Notes: generated by a model not told the origin, from the sequence alone. A stretch of 64,000 nucleotides of DNA from Paraburkholderia piptadeniae (GCF_900007165.1 NZ_CYGY02000017.1:124001-188000); one strand, 5' to 3'; positions 54,012-63,650 are shown, counted from the stretch's first letter. Numbers and translations are program-made.

Positions 54012-54040
54012 AAAGCGCCGCTCGATGTGAGCGGCGCTTT
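54012..54040. terminator. Bidirectional terminator between the TPR gene and the ETF-QO gene
   Basis: AAAGCGCCGCTC (54012-54023) pairs exactly with GAGCGGCGCTTT (54029-54040) around a five-base loop, with short A and T runs at the ends. It lies between two convergent genes. Confidence 0.8.
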
Positions 54041-54063
54041 CGTTTGTCTGGACGCTGCCCGCG

Positions 54064-55737
54064 TCACATGTTCGGATAGTTCGGACCGCCGCCGCCTTCG
54101 GGCGTGACCCATACGATGTTCTGCGTCGGGTCCTTGATGTCGCAGGTCTTGCAGTGCACGCAGTTCTGCGCGTTGATCACGAGGCGCTCGCTGCCGTCGT
54201 CGTTTTTCACGAACTCGTACACGGCGGCGGGGCAGTAGCGTCCCTCGGGCCCTGCATACGTTTGCAGATTCACCTTGACGGGCACCGACGGGTCTTTCAG
54301 CGTAAGATGCGCGGGCTGGTTCTCTTCGTGATTGGTGTTCGAGATGAACACCGATGAGAGCCGGTCGAATGTGAGCTTGCCATCAGGTTTCGGATACTCG
54401 ATCGGCTTGCATTGCGAGGCCGGCTTCAGCATCTCGTGGTCCCAGTGCTGGTGATGCAGCGTCCACGGCACGTTGCCGCCCATCAGCTTCTGCTCGATGC
54501 CGACCATCAGCGTGCCCAGGTACAGGCCCTTGCTCATCCACTGCTTGAAATTGCGCGCCCGGTACAGCTCGGTGTGCAGCCACGAGGTCTTGAACGACTC
54601 GGGATACGCGGCGAGTTCATCCGACTGACGGCCCGCCTGCACCGCATCGAACGCGGCATCGGCGGCCAGCATGCCCGTCTTGATCGCTGCGTGCGAGCCC
54701 TTGATACGCGAGGCGTTCAGGAAGCCCGCGTCGTCGCCGACCAAGGCGCCGCCCGGAAACACGAGCTTCGGCAGCGACATCAGGCCACCGGCCGTGATCG
54801 CGCGTGCGCCATACGACACACGCTTGCCGCCTTCGAGGAACTTGCGGATTTCCGGGTGCGTCTTGTAGCGCTGAAACTCTTCGAACGGTGACAGGTACGG
54901 GTTCGAATAGCCGAGACCGACCACAAAACCCACCATCACCTGGTTGTTGTCGATGTGATAGAGGAACGAGCCGCCGTACGTCTGCGTATCGAGCGGCCAG
55001 CCTGCGGTGTGAATCACCAGACCCGGCTTGTGCTTCGACGGATCGATTTCCCACAGTTCCTTGATGCCGATGCCGTAGACCTGGGGATCGGCGCCGTCGC
55101 GCAGCCTGAATTTGTCCGACAGTTGACGGCCAAGATGCCCGCGCGCGCCTTCGCAGAACAGCGTGTACCTCGCGTGCAGTTCCATGCCGAGCTGGAAGTT
55201 CTCGGTCGGCTGACCGTCCTTGCCGATACCGAGGTTGCCCGTCGCGACGCCCTTCACGGAGCCGTCGTCGTTGTACAGCACTTCCGCCGCTGCGAAACCC
55301 GGGAAGATCTCGACGCCCAGCGCTTCGGCCTGCTGCCCGAGCCAGCGCGTGACATTGGCCAGGCTGATCACGTAGTTGCCGTGATTCTTGAAATTGTCCG
55401 GCAGCGCCCAGTTCGGGACGGCTTTCGCGGCAGTTTCGGAAAGGAACAGGAAGCGGTCTTCCGTCACTTCGACGTCCAGAGGCGCGCCTTTTTCCTTCCA
55501 GTCCGGAATCAGTTCATTCAACGCGCGCGGGTCCATCACCGCGCCCGAGAGGATATGCGCCCCGATTTCCGAGCCTTTTTCGAGCACGCAGACACCAATA
55601 TCGACGCCTTTTTCCGCCGCCCGCTGCTTCAGACGAATAGCCGCCGACAGGCCCGCAGGGCCGCCGCCGACGATCACCACGTCATATTCCATCGATTCGC
55701 GTGGGCCGTACTGCTCGATCAGGCTTGCGGGGGTCAT
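54064..55737 (-). CDS. Electron transfer flavoprotein-ubiquinone oxidoreductase
   Basis: This 557-residue membrane-associated flavoprotein passes electrons from ETF, and so from fatty-acid and amino-acid acyl-CoA dehydrogenases, to ubiquinone. The FAD motif is YDVVIVGGGPAGLSAAIRLK (about residues 18-37); the middle region includes LSGAVMDPRALNELIPDW and GDDAGFLNASRIKGSHAAIK. The 4Fe-4S cluster cysteines are CPAAVYEF and INAQNCVHCKTCDIKDPTQN near the C-terminus. Length is normal. A TetR-type palindrome lies in its promoter region, which suggests control with fatty-acid oxidation genes. Confidence 0.96.
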   Translation of the reverse strand: MTPASLIEQYGPRESMEYDVVIVGGGPAGLSAAIRLKQRAAEKGVDIGVCVLEKGSEIGAHILSGAVMDPRALNELIPDWKEKGAPLDVEVTEDRFLFLSETAAKAVPNWALPDNFKNHGNYVISLANVTRWLGQQAEALGVEIFPGFAAAEVLYNDDGSVKGVATGNLGIGKDGQPTENFQLGMELHARYTLFCEGARGHLGRQLSDKFRLRDGADPQVYGIGIKELWEIDPSKHKPGLVIHTAGWPLDTQTYGGSFLYHIDNNQVMVGFVVGLGYSNPYLSPFEEFQRYKTHPEIRKFLEGGKRVSYGARAITAGGLMSLPKLVFPGGALVGDDAGFLNASRIKGSHAAIKTGMLAADAAFDAVQAGRQSDELAAYPESFKTSWLHTELYRARNFKQWMSKGLYLGTLMVGIEQKLMGGNVPWTLHHQHWDHEMLKPASQCKPIEYPKPDGKLTFDRLSSVFISNTNHEENQPAHLTLKDPSVPVKVNLQTYAGPEGRYCPAAVYEFVKNDDGSERLVINAQNCVHCKTCDIKDPTQNIVWVTPEGGGGPNYPNM

Positions 55738-55823
55738 TGATGCTCCTCTTACCGTTAGAATGCTTTTTTCGGGATCGTATTGTCATTGAACGATCCCTGC
55801 GCTGCAACACAAAGAGGCAAGAT

Positions 55824-55839
55824 TAGCACGATCGTACTA
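55824..55839. promoter_or_regulatory. Candidate operator between the ETF-QO gene and the SDR gene
   Basis: TAGCACGA-TCGTACTA is a 16-base palindrome with a single mismatch, centred on ACGATCGT. It overlaps a possible minus-strand promoter of the ETF-QO gene (TAATCT at 55825-55820 as -10). The size and symmetry suit a TetR-family repressor such as those controlling fatty-acid degradation in this group. Identity of the regulator is inferred. Confidence 0.45.
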
Positions 55840-55923
55840 TTACTGTGACCAAGGATTGACCCCAATGCCTGCGCGGCGCGTGGGCTGGCATTCCGTCACA
55901 TCCATGTTCCAAGGAAAACGACA

Positions 55924-56700
55924 ATGGGCCGTTCGATCAATCTGGAAGGCAAGGTGGCGCTGATTACGGGCGCATCGAGTGGACTGGGCAAGCGATTTGC
56001 CATGGTGCTGTCACAAGCGGGCGCAAAGGTCGTGCTGGCAAGCCGACGCATCGAACGTCTGAAGGAATTGCGCGCCGAGATCGAGGCGTCGGGCGGGGCC
56101 GCGCACGTCGTCTCGCTCGACGTGACCGACTATCAGAGCATCAAGTCGGCCGTCGCGCACGCGGAGACGGAGGCGGGCACGATCGATATTCTCGTCAACA
56201 ATTCGGGCGTATCGACGACGCAAAAGCTGACCGACGTGACCCCCGCGGACTTCGAATACGTGTTCGACACGAACACGCGCGGCGCGTTCTTCGTCGCGCA
56301 GGAAGTGGCCAAGCGGATGATCATGCGCGGCGGCGGCTCCAGCAAACCGCCGTACCGGATCATCAATATCGCATCGGTGGCGGGCTTGCGCGTGTTGCCG
56401 CAAATCGGGCTCTACTCGATGAGCAAGGCGGCCGTGGTCCACATGACGAAAGCGATGGCGCAGGAATGGGGCCGCCACGGCATCAACGTCAACGCGATCT
56501 GCCCCGGTTACATCGATACCGAGATCAATCACCATCACTGGGCGACCGATCAGGGGCAAAAGCTGATTTCGATGCTGCCGCGGCATCGTGTGGGCAAGCC
56601 GGAAGACCTGGACGGGCTGTTGCTGCTGCTCGCCGCCGACGAATCGCAGTTCATCAACGGCTCGGTGATCGCCGCCGACGACGGTTTCGGTCTTTCGTAA
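55924..56700 (+). CDS. SDR-family oxidoreductase
   Basis: This is a 258-residue classical short-chain dehydrogenase. The cofactor motif is TGASSGLG (about residues 17-24), followed by NNSG (LVNNSGVSTTQKL), the catalytic Ser in NIASVAG, and YSMSK for Tyr and Lys. The sequence RIINIASVAGLRVLPQIGLY is like that of FabG-type or 3-hydroxyacyl-CoA dehydrogenases. It is divergent from the ETF-QO gene and followed by a thioesterase gene, so a role in acyl-CoA metabolism is plausible. The substrate is not determined. Confidence 0.9.
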   Translation: MGRSINLEGKVALITGASSGLGKRFAMVLSQAGAKVVLASRRIERLKELRAEIEASGGAAHVVSLDVTDYQSIKSAVAHAETEAGTIDILVNNSGVSTTQKLTDVTPADFEYVFDTNTRGAFFVAQEVAKRMIMRGGGSSKPPYRIINIASVAGLRVLPQIGLYSMSKAAVVHMTKAMAQEWGRHGINVNAICPGYIDTEINHHHWATDQGQKLISMLPRHRVGKPEDLDGLLLLLAADESQFINGSVIAADDGFGLS

Positions 56701-56786
56701 TCGCGGCAGGCAATCGTTTGACTGACACGCTTGCCTGTTAGCTTCGGAGCAGAAACGCGCGAATAGCGCGATCATTGACGCCCATG

Positions 56787-56815
56787 TGCAGCGTCCGCAC
56801 AGCGCCGACGCTGCA
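56787..56815. repeat. Hairpin between the SDR and thioesterase genes
   Basis: TGCAGCGTC (56787-56795) pairs exactly with GACGCTGCA (56807-56815) around an 11-base loop. There is no T-run. It could slow transcription or protect the SDR mRNA end; no function is shown. Confidence 0.35.
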
Positions 56816-56920
56816 TAAACCTTATTAGCCGCTGCGATTCGCGGGTTGCGCGCCCGTTGCCGGACGCGGCCCGCGCAGTTCCGTTTTTCCGATTCAGATT
56901 CAAACCGTAGAAGAAGTGCG

Positions 56921-57349
56921 ATGAGCGACTACCACCCCGTTTTTGAAATGTCGATGCCGATCCGCTGGGGCGACATGGACGCGTTCGGCCATGTGAACAA
57001 CACGGTCTATTTCCGCTACATGGAGCAGGTGCGGATTTCCTGGTTCGAGCAGCTCGGCATCGCGGGCGGCAACGGCGAAGGGCAGGGACCCGTGATCGTC
57101 AATGCGTCGATGGAGTTCCTGAAGCAACTGCACTATCCGGGCGACGTGATCGGCCGCATGACGGTGGGCACGCCGGGCCGCAGCAGCTTCGATACGCGCT
57201 TCGAGCTCTTCCGCGCCGACGACCCCGGCACGCTCTACGCGCGCGGCTCCGCGAAGTGCGTGTGGATCGACTACGCGGCGGGCAAGTCGGTGTCGCTTCC
57301 TGATCTGCTGCGCTCGACCATCGAAAGCGCCCAGCTCGTCAAGGCCTGA
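56921..57349 (+). CDS. Acyl-CoA thioesterase, hotdog fold (YbgC/FadM type)
   Basis: This is a 142-residue single hotdog domain. The catalytic Asp is in PIRWGDMDAFGHVNNTVYFR (about residues 12-31), followed by the long helix MEQVRISWFEQLGI. The start ATG 56921 has AGAAG upstream and begins the conserved MSDYHPVFEM. The surroundings (ETF-QO, an SDR, CoA transferase) point to fatty-acid or ketone-body metabolism. It is a paralogue of the protein at 768. Confidence 0.88.
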   Translation: MSDYHPVFEMSMPIRWGDMDAFGHVNNTVYFRYMEQVRISWFEQLGIAGGNGEGQGPVIVNASMEFLKQLHYPGDVIGRMTVGTPGRSSFDTRFELFRADDPGTLYARGSAKCVWIDYAAGKSVSLPDLLRSTIESAQLVKA

Positions 57350-57411
57350 GCCTTACGTTCCCGTCCGATGCGCGCCAGCTTCCGCAGCCGGCGCTTCCTT
57401 CCAGTCGAAAG

Positions 57412-57957
57412 TCAATTGCCGAGCAGGCGCTGCAGCAGTTCGGTCGCGTTGCCCGTGCCGTATTTGCGCATCAGCCGCGCGCGGTAGACGTCCACTGTCC
57501 GCGAGCTGATGTCGAGAATCCGGCCGATCTGCTTGCTCGTCTTCCCTGTCACCAGTTGCGCGGCGATCTCGCGCTCGCGCGGCGTCAGCTCGACGGCGAC
57601 GCGTCGCGTCGCGCTCAGATCCTCGAAGGTCCAGACGCCCGCTGCATGCGGCACCGAAAGATCAAGCGAGCGCCCCGTCACATGGCACCAGAACAGCTCG
57701 CCGTTCGCGCGCTTCATGATGCGGTCGTCGGCGTAGCTGCCTTGCGCCGTCATGATGGGCGCAATGCGCTCGCCGATGCGCTCGAATTCATCCGGCGACG
57801 GATACAGCACCGCGAACGATTGCCCCAGCAACGACTCGCGCGAACGGCGGAAGATGGCGGCGACCTGCTCGTTGCAGTCTTCGATGATCCGCTCGCGCGA
57901 CAGCACGAGGCCGATCGGCGCGAGGTGAAAAGCGGTTTGGTAATCCAGTGCGGGCAT
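57412..57957 (-). CDS. PAS domain LuxR-type transcriptional regulator
   Basis: This is a 181-residue regulator. The N-terminal PAS domain (about residues 8-115; LAPIGLVLSRERIIEDCNEQ, MKRANGELFWCHVTGRSLDL) is followed by a LuxR/FixJ helix-turn-helix (LTPREREIAAQLVTGKTSKQ, then SSRTVDVYRARLMRKYGTGN). It lacks a phosphoreceiver domain, so it may sense a ligand or redox state directly. It is divergent from scoAB and likely regulates that operon. Just upstream, AATAC (57974-57978) and GTATT (57993-57997) form a spaced dyad that could be its site. Confidence 0.88.
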   Translation of the reverse strand: MPALDYQTAFHLAPIGLVLSRERIIEDCNEQVAAIFRRSRESLLGQSFAVLYPSPDEFERIGERIAPIMTAQGSYADDRIMKRANGELFWCHVTGRSLDLSVPHAAGVWTFEDLSATRRVAVELTPREREIAAQLVTGKTSKQIGRILDISSRTVDVYRARLMRKYGTGNATELLQRLLGN

Positions 57958-58246
57958 GAAATCAGAGGGTGCGAATACTTATGTACTTTTGCGTATTGTG
58001 CCGCAACACCGCCGCATCGTACCCTTTCGGCACATCACAAGATGCGCGGCTGGCGCGGCAAGGTTTGTCCGCATCGCGCCACCGTTCGCCGCAGATGACT
58101 AGAATGACGTTTCGGGCTGTGCCCGCAGCGTCCCGGCAGCCGGCTCGTGCAAGTGCAGTGGCGAGCAGGAGCGGGCGCGAGTCGACACAAAAACGGCGTC
58201 GCATCGATCCGGATTTCGGGTATCCAATCAAGGAAGGGACACACTG

Positions 58247-58951
58247 ATGAATAAAGTCTACGCAAGCGCGGCTGCCGCGCTCGAAGGCATCGTCAAGGAC
58301 GGGCAGACATTTGCCGTCGGCGGCTTTGGGCTGTGCGGCATTCCTGAAGCGCTGATCGCCGCCCTGCGCGACTCCGGCGTGAAGGGCATCACCTGCATCA
58401 GCAACAACGCGGGCGTCGACGGCTTCGGCCTGGGCCTGCTGCTGGAAACGCGCCAGATCAGGAAGATGATCTCGTCGTACGTCGGCGAGAACAAGGAATT
58501 CGAGCGCCAGTATCTGGCGGGTGAACTCGAGCTGGAATTCACGCCGCAAGGCACGCTCGCCGAAAAGCTGCGCGCGGGCGGCTCGGGCATTCCGGCGTTC
58601 TACACGAACACGGGCTACGGCACGGTCATCGCGGAAGGCAAGGAAACGCGGCAGTTCGGCGAGAACCACTACGTGCTCGAACCGTCGCTCACAGCCGACG
58701 TTGCGCTCGTCAAGGCGTGGAAGGCGGACAAGTCGGGCAACCTGATCTATCGGCGCACCGCGCGCAACTTCAATCCGATGTGCGCAATGGCAGGCAAGAT
58801 CACGGTCGCTGAAGTCGAGGAGATCGTCGAGACGGGCGAACTCGATCCGGACGCGATCCACACGCCGGGTATCTTCGTGCAACGCCTCGTGCTCAACGCG
58901 CACCCGGAAAAACGCATCGAACAACGCATCGTCCGCGCGAAAGGAGAGTAA
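58247..58951 (+). CDS. scoA: 3-oxoacid CoA-transferase subunit A
   Basis: This is a 234-residue alpha subunit of a family I CoA transferase. The N-terminal [20 protein letters not shown] and [20 protein letters not shown] are the SCOT signature. It binds CoA and, with subunit B, moves CoA from succinyl-CoA to acetoacetate, allowing use of ketone bodies or polyhydroxybutyrate products. The ribosome binding site AAGGAAGG lies upstream. Only two bases separate it from scoB. Confidence 0.94.
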   Translation: MNKVYASAAAALEGIVKDGQTFAVGGFGLCGIPEALIAALRDSGVKGITCISNNAGVDGFGLGLLLETRQIRKMISSYVGENKEFERQYLAGELELEFTPQGTLAEKLRAGGSGIPAFYTNTGYGTVIAEGKETRQFGENHYVLEPSLTADVALVKAWKADKSGNLIYRRTARNFNPMCAMAGKITVAEVEEIVETGELDPDAIHTPGIFVQRLVLNAHPEKRIEQRIVRAKGE

Positions 58952-58953
58952 AC

Positions 58954-59595
58954 ATGGCTTGGAATCGTGACCAGATGGCCGCGCGCGCGGCGCAGGAACT
59001 TCAAGACGGCTTTTATGTGAACCTCGGCATCGGCCTGCCGACGCTCGTCGCCAACCACGTGCCCGCGGGCATGGAAGTGTGGCTGCAGTCGGAGAACGGC
59101 CTGCTCGGCATCGGCCCGTCGCCGTACGAAGAGGAAGTGGACGCGGACCTGATTAACGCCGGCAAGCAGACGGTGACGACGCTGCCGGGCTCGTCGATTT
59201 TCTCGTCGGCCGATTCGTTCGCGATGATTCGCGGCGGCCACATCAACCTGGCGATCCTCGGCGCCATGCAGATCAGCAAGAAGGGCGATCTGGCGAACTG
59301 GATGATCCCCGGCAAGATGATCAAGGGCATGGGCGGCGCAATGGATCTGGTGGCGGGCGTCAAGCGCGTCGTCGTGCTGATGGAGCACGTCGCGAAGGGC
59401 GACCAGCACAAGATCCTCGAAGAATGCACGTTGCCGCTGACGGGCGTCGGCGTGGTCGATCGCATCATCACGGATCTGGGCGTGATCGACGTGGTCGATG
59501 GCGGCCTGAAGCTGGTCGAGCTGGCTGACGGCGTGACCGTCGACGAGATCAAGGCGAAGACGGGTGCGCCGCTCGATACGAGCGCTGTGAACTGA
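58954..59595 (+). CDS. scoB: 3-oxoacid CoA-transferase subunit B
   Basis: This is a 213-residue beta subunit. The catalytic glutamate lies in [20 protein letters not shown] (about residues 44-63; the SENG motif). The start of the fold is [20 protein letters not shown], and [20 protein letters not shown] is conserved. It forms the active heterodimer or heterotetramer with ScoA. The gene ends 50 bases before a terminator, and the PAS-LuxR regulator is divergent from the pair. Confidence 0.95.
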   Translation: MAWNRDQMAARAAQELQDGFYVNLGIGLPTLVANHVPAGMEVWLQSENGLLGIGPSPYEEEVDADLINAGKQTVTTLPGSSIFSSADSFAMIRGGHINLAILGAMQISKKGDLANWMIPGKMIKGMGGAMDLVAGVKRVVVLMEHVAKGDQHKILEECTLPLTGVGVVDRIITDLGVIDVVDGGLKLVELADGVTVDEIKAKTGAPLDTSAVN

Positions 59596-59646
59596 GTCTC
59601 TTCGTTCGATCTTGCGTCGAAAGCGGTTGTCGAGAGTAGTTGTCAA

Positions 59647-59683
59647 GAAGCGGGCGCGATGCGAGTCGCGCCCGTTTCTTTTT
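59647..59683 (+). terminator. Rho-independent terminator after scoAB
   Basis: CGGGCGCGA (59651-59659) pairs with TCGCGCCCG (59666-59674); flanking bases extend the stem with one G-T pair, and TTTCTTTTT follows. Confidence 0.8.
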
Positions 59684-59832
59684 GCCCTATGTTTTGGGGC
59701 CGGCGCTTGCTGGCTCCGTGCATTCGTCCTATGCCTTCACGCCGATGAGTGCGCGAGACGAAGCGGTTTAGAATCGATCGTGTTCCGTGCGTCTTTCATG
59801 CACGCTGCAGCCTTTCGATCGAGGGAACTCTG

Positions 59833-60753
59833 ATGACCGCTACGCCCGTTGCCGTTTCGCCCGTTGTCGACACCACTGTGCCCCGTCAGCGCTATGTGCA
59901 ATGCGCGAGTCCCGCGGGGCTGCATCGCATCGCGTATACCGAATGGGGCGCGCCGGATAACCCTCGCGTGCTTGTGTGCGTGCATGGGCTGACGCGTTCC
60001 GGACGCGACTTCGACCGGCTCGCGGCGGCGCTGTCGCCGATGTATCGCGTCGTGTGTCCGGATGTGGCCGGGCGTGGCTTGTCTTCGTGGCTCGCCAACC
60101 CCATCTACTATGGCATCCCGCAATACGTCGGCGATATGGTCACGCTGATCGCGCGGCTCGGCGTCGAGACGGTGGACTGGTTCGGCACGTCGATGGGCGG
60201 GCTGATCGGCATGGCGTTCGCCGGGCTGAAGGACTCGCCGGTACGCAAGATGATCGTCAACGATGTCGGTCCGCATCTGGAACCGGTCGCCATCGAGCGC
60301 ATCGGCAGCTATCTCGGGCAGCCGGTGTCGTTCGACACGCAGCAGGAAGCGATCGATCACGCCGCGTTGCTCGCTCAATCGTTCGGGCCGCTGACGCCGG
60401 ACGAATGGCGCGAGATCAACACGCCGCTCGTGCACGAGCGCGATGGCGCCTGGCGCTTTCGCTACGATCCGCGCATCGCGGAGCCATTCACGCAGACCAC
60501 GCCCGAACTGGCGGCACTCGGCGAGGCGGCGTTGTGGCAGTCGTTTGCTTCGACGGAAGGGCCCGTGCTCGTCGTGCGAGGCGAGCAATCGGATCTGCTG
60601 TCGCGCGAAACCGTCGCGAAGATGGTCGAGAAGGGGCGCAATGTGTCGAGCGTCGAAATCCCCGGCGTAGGCCATGCGCCGGCCTTTCTTTCCGCTGATC
60701 AGATCGATATTGCAAAACGGTTCTTCATCGGGAATAGCGCCGACGCGTCATAA
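59833..60753 (+). CDS. Alpha/beta hydrolase
   Basis: This is a 306-residue alpha/beta hydrolase. The oxyanion region is VCVHGLTRSGRDFDRLAAAL, and the nucleophile elbow GTSMGGLIGMAFAG (about residues 117-130). The base histidine lies in GVGHAPAFLS; the acid is probably in VVRGEQSDLLS. Proteins with this arrangement and a GTSMGG elbow include esterases and lactonases. I chose ATG 59833 (MTATPVAVSP). It is a single gene after scoAB; the substrate is unknown. Confidence 0.87.
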   Translation: MTATPVAVSPVVDTTVPRQRYVQCASPAGLHRIAYTEWGAPDNPRVLVCVHGLTRSGRDFDRLAAALSPMYRVVCPDVAGRGLSSWLANPIYYGIPQYVGDMVTLIARLGVETVDWFGTSMGGLIGMAFAGLKDSPVRKMIVNDVGPHLEPVAIERIGSYLGQPVSFDTQQEAIDHAALLAQSFGPLTPDEWREINTPLVHERDGAWRFRYDPRIAEPFTQTTPELAALGEAALWQSFASTEGPVLVVRGEQSDLLSRETVAKMVEKGRNVSSVEIPGVGHAPAFLSADQIDIAKRFFIGNSADAS

Positions 60754-60876
60754 TATGAGATTGATGCGCGGTAGTAGATCGATCGTTGTTCGATCGCGAT
60801 CATCAGCTGTCGCGCGAGCAAAACGAACATCGCATAGCGTCGGTTCACTCTTCATTCACAACGTACAGGAAAATTC

Positions 60877-61230
60877 ATGGCAGTCATTCGTCATCACGTC
60901 GGCAAGCGCCTTTCGGAAACCGCTGTGCATAACGGCACGGTCTATCTGGCTGGCCAGATCGCCGAGGACACCGATCAGGACATCGCCGGTCAAATGCGCG
61001 AAGTGCTCGGCCACATCGACCGTTTGCTCGGTGAAGTCAACAGCGACAAGGCGCATCTGCTTTCGGTCCAGATCTACATCGCGGACATGGTGGACTTCGC
61101 CGGCATGAACGCTGTGTGGGACGAGTGGGTCGCGCAAGGCAACACGCCGCCGCGCGCAACCGTCGAAGCGAAGCTCGCGAATCCGAAGTGCCTGGTCGAA
61201 GTGGTCGTGGTGGCCGCGCAGCGCAGCTGA
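60877..61230 (+). CDS. RidA/YjgF family protein
   Basis: This 117-residue cytoplasmic protein has the YjgF fold: VHNGTVYLAGQIAEDTDQDI near the N-terminus, then MREVLGHIDRLLGEV, and the conserved substrate arginine in PPRATVEAKLANPKCLVEVV. RidA homologues hydrolyse reactive enamines and imines, but this sequence is of a divergent subgroup, so deaminase activity is not certain. It lies 97 bases before relA. Confidence 0.9.
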   Translation: MAVIRHHVGKRLSETAVHNGTVYLAGQIAEDTDQDIAGQMREVLGHIDRLLGEVNSDKAHLLSVQIYIADMVDFAGMNAVWDEWVAQGNTPPRATVEAKLANPKCLVEVVVVAAQRS

Positions 61231-61327
61231 TACGGGCCACACACGCGAAATACGCGACACACGCAACATACGTTTCAGGCATTTGCATAGGCCTCATTCG
61301 CCCGCGCGAGCCGCGGGCCGCTGCACG

Positions 61328-63568
61328 ATGAATAGCGACACCGTCACGACCGCTCCGAACCCGACGCCGTCCTTCGACGACGCGCTTGCGTTCGTGCGCG
61401 AGCACGCGCGTGACGCGCGACTGTCGTCGGGCGAGTTGCTTGCCGATCATGCGGCGGGCACGGCTTCCATCATGCGCACGCTCAACGTCGATCCGCCGGC
61501 CGTGCTGGCGGCGGCGCTGTTCTCGCTGACGCCGCATCTCGAGAACCCGGAGCAGACCATCGCCGACAACTTCGGCGAGGAAGTCGCGCAACTGGTGAGC
61601 GACGTGCGCAAGCTGTTGCGCCTCGGCACCGTGAGCATGCGCGCCGCGCAGAACGCGATGCCCGAGGCGGGCCGCGACGCGCAGGCCGCGCGCCGCGCCC
61701 AGGTCGAAGCGCTGCGCAAGATGCTGCTCGCGTTCGCGCAGGACATTCGCGTCGTGCTGATCCGGCTTGCGTCGCGGCTGCAATCGATGCGCTATTACGC
61801 GGCGGCGAAGATCACGCCGTCGCCCGACGTCGCGCGCGAGACGCTCGACATCTACGCGCCGCTCGCGAATCGCCTCGGCATCTGGCAACTGAAGTGGGAG
61901 CTCGAAGATCTCGCGTTCCGCTTCGAAGAGCCGCAGACATACAAGCGCATCGCGAAGCTGCTCGACGAGAAGCGCGTCGAACGCGAAACCTATGTCGCCG
62001 AAGCGATCGCGCGGCTGCAGCGGGAGCTGGCGGCCGCGCACATCGACGCCGAAGTGAGCGGCCGGCCGAAGCACATCTACAGCATCTGGCGCAAGATGCG
62101 CGGCAAGGAGCTCGACTTCTCCGAGCTTTACGACGTGCGCGCGTTTCGCGTCATCGTGCCGGACATCAAGGATTGCTACACGGTGCTCGGCATCGTGCAC
62201 AACCTGTGGCAGCCGGTGCCGCGGGAGTTCGACGACTACATCTCGCGGCCCAAGCCGAACGGCTACAAGTCGCTGCATACGGTCGTGATCGGAGACGATG
62301 GCCGCGCGTTCGAAGTGCAGATCCGCACGCAGGAGATGCATCGGTTCGCCGAATACGGCGTGGCCGCGCACTGGCGCTACAAGGAAGCCGGCACGCGCGG
62401 CTATGGCGGCCAGTTCAGCGCCAGCGAGAAATACGACGAGAAGATAGCGTGGCTGCGTCAACTGCTTGCGTGGAAGGACGATGTGTCCGAAGGCGAGCAC
62501 GGCGACAAGGGCGCGGCGAAGCCATGGGAGCAGTTGCGCCAGGCGACGCTCGACGACGATCACATCTACACGCTCACGCCGCAGGCGCGCGTGATTCCGT
62601 TGCCGCAGGGCTCGACGCCGCTCGACTTCGCGTATCACCTGCATAGCGAACTGGGGCATCGTTGCCGCGGGGCGCGCGTCGACGGCGCGATGGTGCCGTT
62701 GAATACGCCGTTGCAGAACGGGCAGACGGTCGAGATCGTCGCCGTCAAGGAGGGCGGTCCGTCGCGGGACTGGCTCAATCCGCAACTCGGCTACCTGCAA
62801 AGCAGCCGCGCGCGCCAAAAGGTGCGGGCGTGGTTCAACGCCGTCGAGGCGCAGGAGAACATCGCCACCGGGCGCGCTATGGTCGAAAAGACCTTGCAGC
62901 GCGAGGGCAAGACATCCGTCAGTCTCGATCAGCTGGCGGCGAAGCTCGGCTTCAAGTCGCCCGAGGATCTGTTCTCGGTGGTCGGCAAAGAAGAGTTCAG
63001 CTTGCGGCTCGTCGAACAGGCGCTTAGCGATGCGCCGCCCGCCGAGCCCGTTGTCGAGGCGCCCGAGCAGTTCGAGAAGCGCAGTAGCGGCGCGAGCGTC
63101 GCGCATGGCGCGTCGACGGGCGTGCTCGTCGTCGGCGTCGATGCGCTGCTGACGCAGCTCGCGCGCTGCTGCCGTCCGGCGCCGCCCGATGACATCGCCG
63201 GTTTCGTGACGCGCGGCAAAGGCATGTCGATTCATCGCAGTGACTGCCCGACGTTCCGGCGCATGGCCGAACGCGCTCCGGAGCGCGTGCTGCAAACCGC
63301 CTGGTCCGCCGACGTGATGAGCGGGCGGGGCAAGTCGGTGTATCCCGTCGACCTGTCGATCGAGGCAACTGACCGGCAGGGCCTGCTGCGTGACATTTCC
63401 GAAGTGTTTGCGCGCGAGAAGATGAACGTGATCGGCGTGAAGTCGCAGTCACGGCGCAACGCGGCGTTCATGCAGTTCACCGTGGAAGTGTCGAGTGCCG
63501 CGCAGATCCAGCGCGCGTGCGCCATGTTGGGGGAAGTGTCGGGCGTTGTCAGGGCAACCCGCAAGTGA
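61328..63568 (+). CDS. relA: GTP pyrophosphokinase RelA
   Basis: This 746-residue enzyme makes (p)ppGpp. Domains in order: a degenerate HD hydrolase domain (about residues 15-180), where the expected His-Asp pair is missing (ALFSLTPHLENPEQ); the synthetase domain (AEVSGRPKHIYSIWRKMRGK; SELYDVRAFRVIVPD; PKPNGYKSLHTVVIGDDGR); a TGS domain (RVIPLPQGSTPLDFAYHLHS); and a C-terminal ACT domain (VDLSIEATDRQGLLRDISEV). The lost HD residues indicate synthetase-only RelA rather than bifunctional SpoT. The ribosome-associated protein responds to amino-acid starvation. ATG 61328 starts the conserved protein. Confidence 0.95.
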   Translation: MNSDTVTTAPNPTPSFDDALAFVREHARDARLSSGELLADHAAGTASIMRTLNVDPPAVLAAALFSLTPHLENPEQTIADNFGEEVAQLVSDVRKLLRLGTVSMRAAQNAMPEAGRDAQAARRAQVEALRKMLLAFAQDIRVVLIRLASRLQSMRYYAAAKITPSPDVARETLDIYAPLANRLGIWQLKWELEDLAFRFEEPQTYKRIAKLLDEKRVERETYVAEAIARLQRELAAAHIDAEVSGRPKHIYSIWRKMRGKELDFSELYDVRAFRVIVPDIKDCYTVLGIVHNLWQPVPREFDDYISRPKPNGYKSLHTVVIGDDGRAFEVQIRTQEMHRFAEYGVAAHWRYKEAGTRGYGGQFSASEKYDEKIAWLRQLLAWKDDVSEGEHGDKGAAKPWEQLRQATLDDDHIYTLTPQARVIPLPQGSTPLDFAYHLHSELGHRCRGARVDGAMVPLNTPLQNGQTVEIVAVKEGGPSRDWLNPQLGYLQSSRARQKVRAWFNAVEAQENIATGRAMVEKTLQREGKTSVSLDQLAAKLGFKSPEDLFSVVGKEEFSLRLVEQALSDAPPAEPVVEAPEQFEKRSSGASVAHGASTGVLVVGVDALLTQLARCCRPAPPDDIAGFVTRGKGMSIHRSDCPTFRRMAERAPERVLQTAWSADVMSGRGKSVYPVDLSIEATDRQGLLRDISEVFAREKMNVIGVKSQSRRNAAFMQFTVEVSSAAQIQRACAMLGEVSGVVRATRK

Positions 63569-63650
63569 AGCCGTGGGCAATGCGTGCGCTCGTAATGTCC
63601 GTTGCCGTGCGCATGCGCGGAGAAATTTTGGTGCCGACACATAAAAACGC

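Noticed and set aside
61037..63295. A 752-codon minus-strand frame opposite relA
   Set aside because: RelA synthetase, TGS and ACT motifs prove the plus-strand frame; the antisense product is low-complexity.
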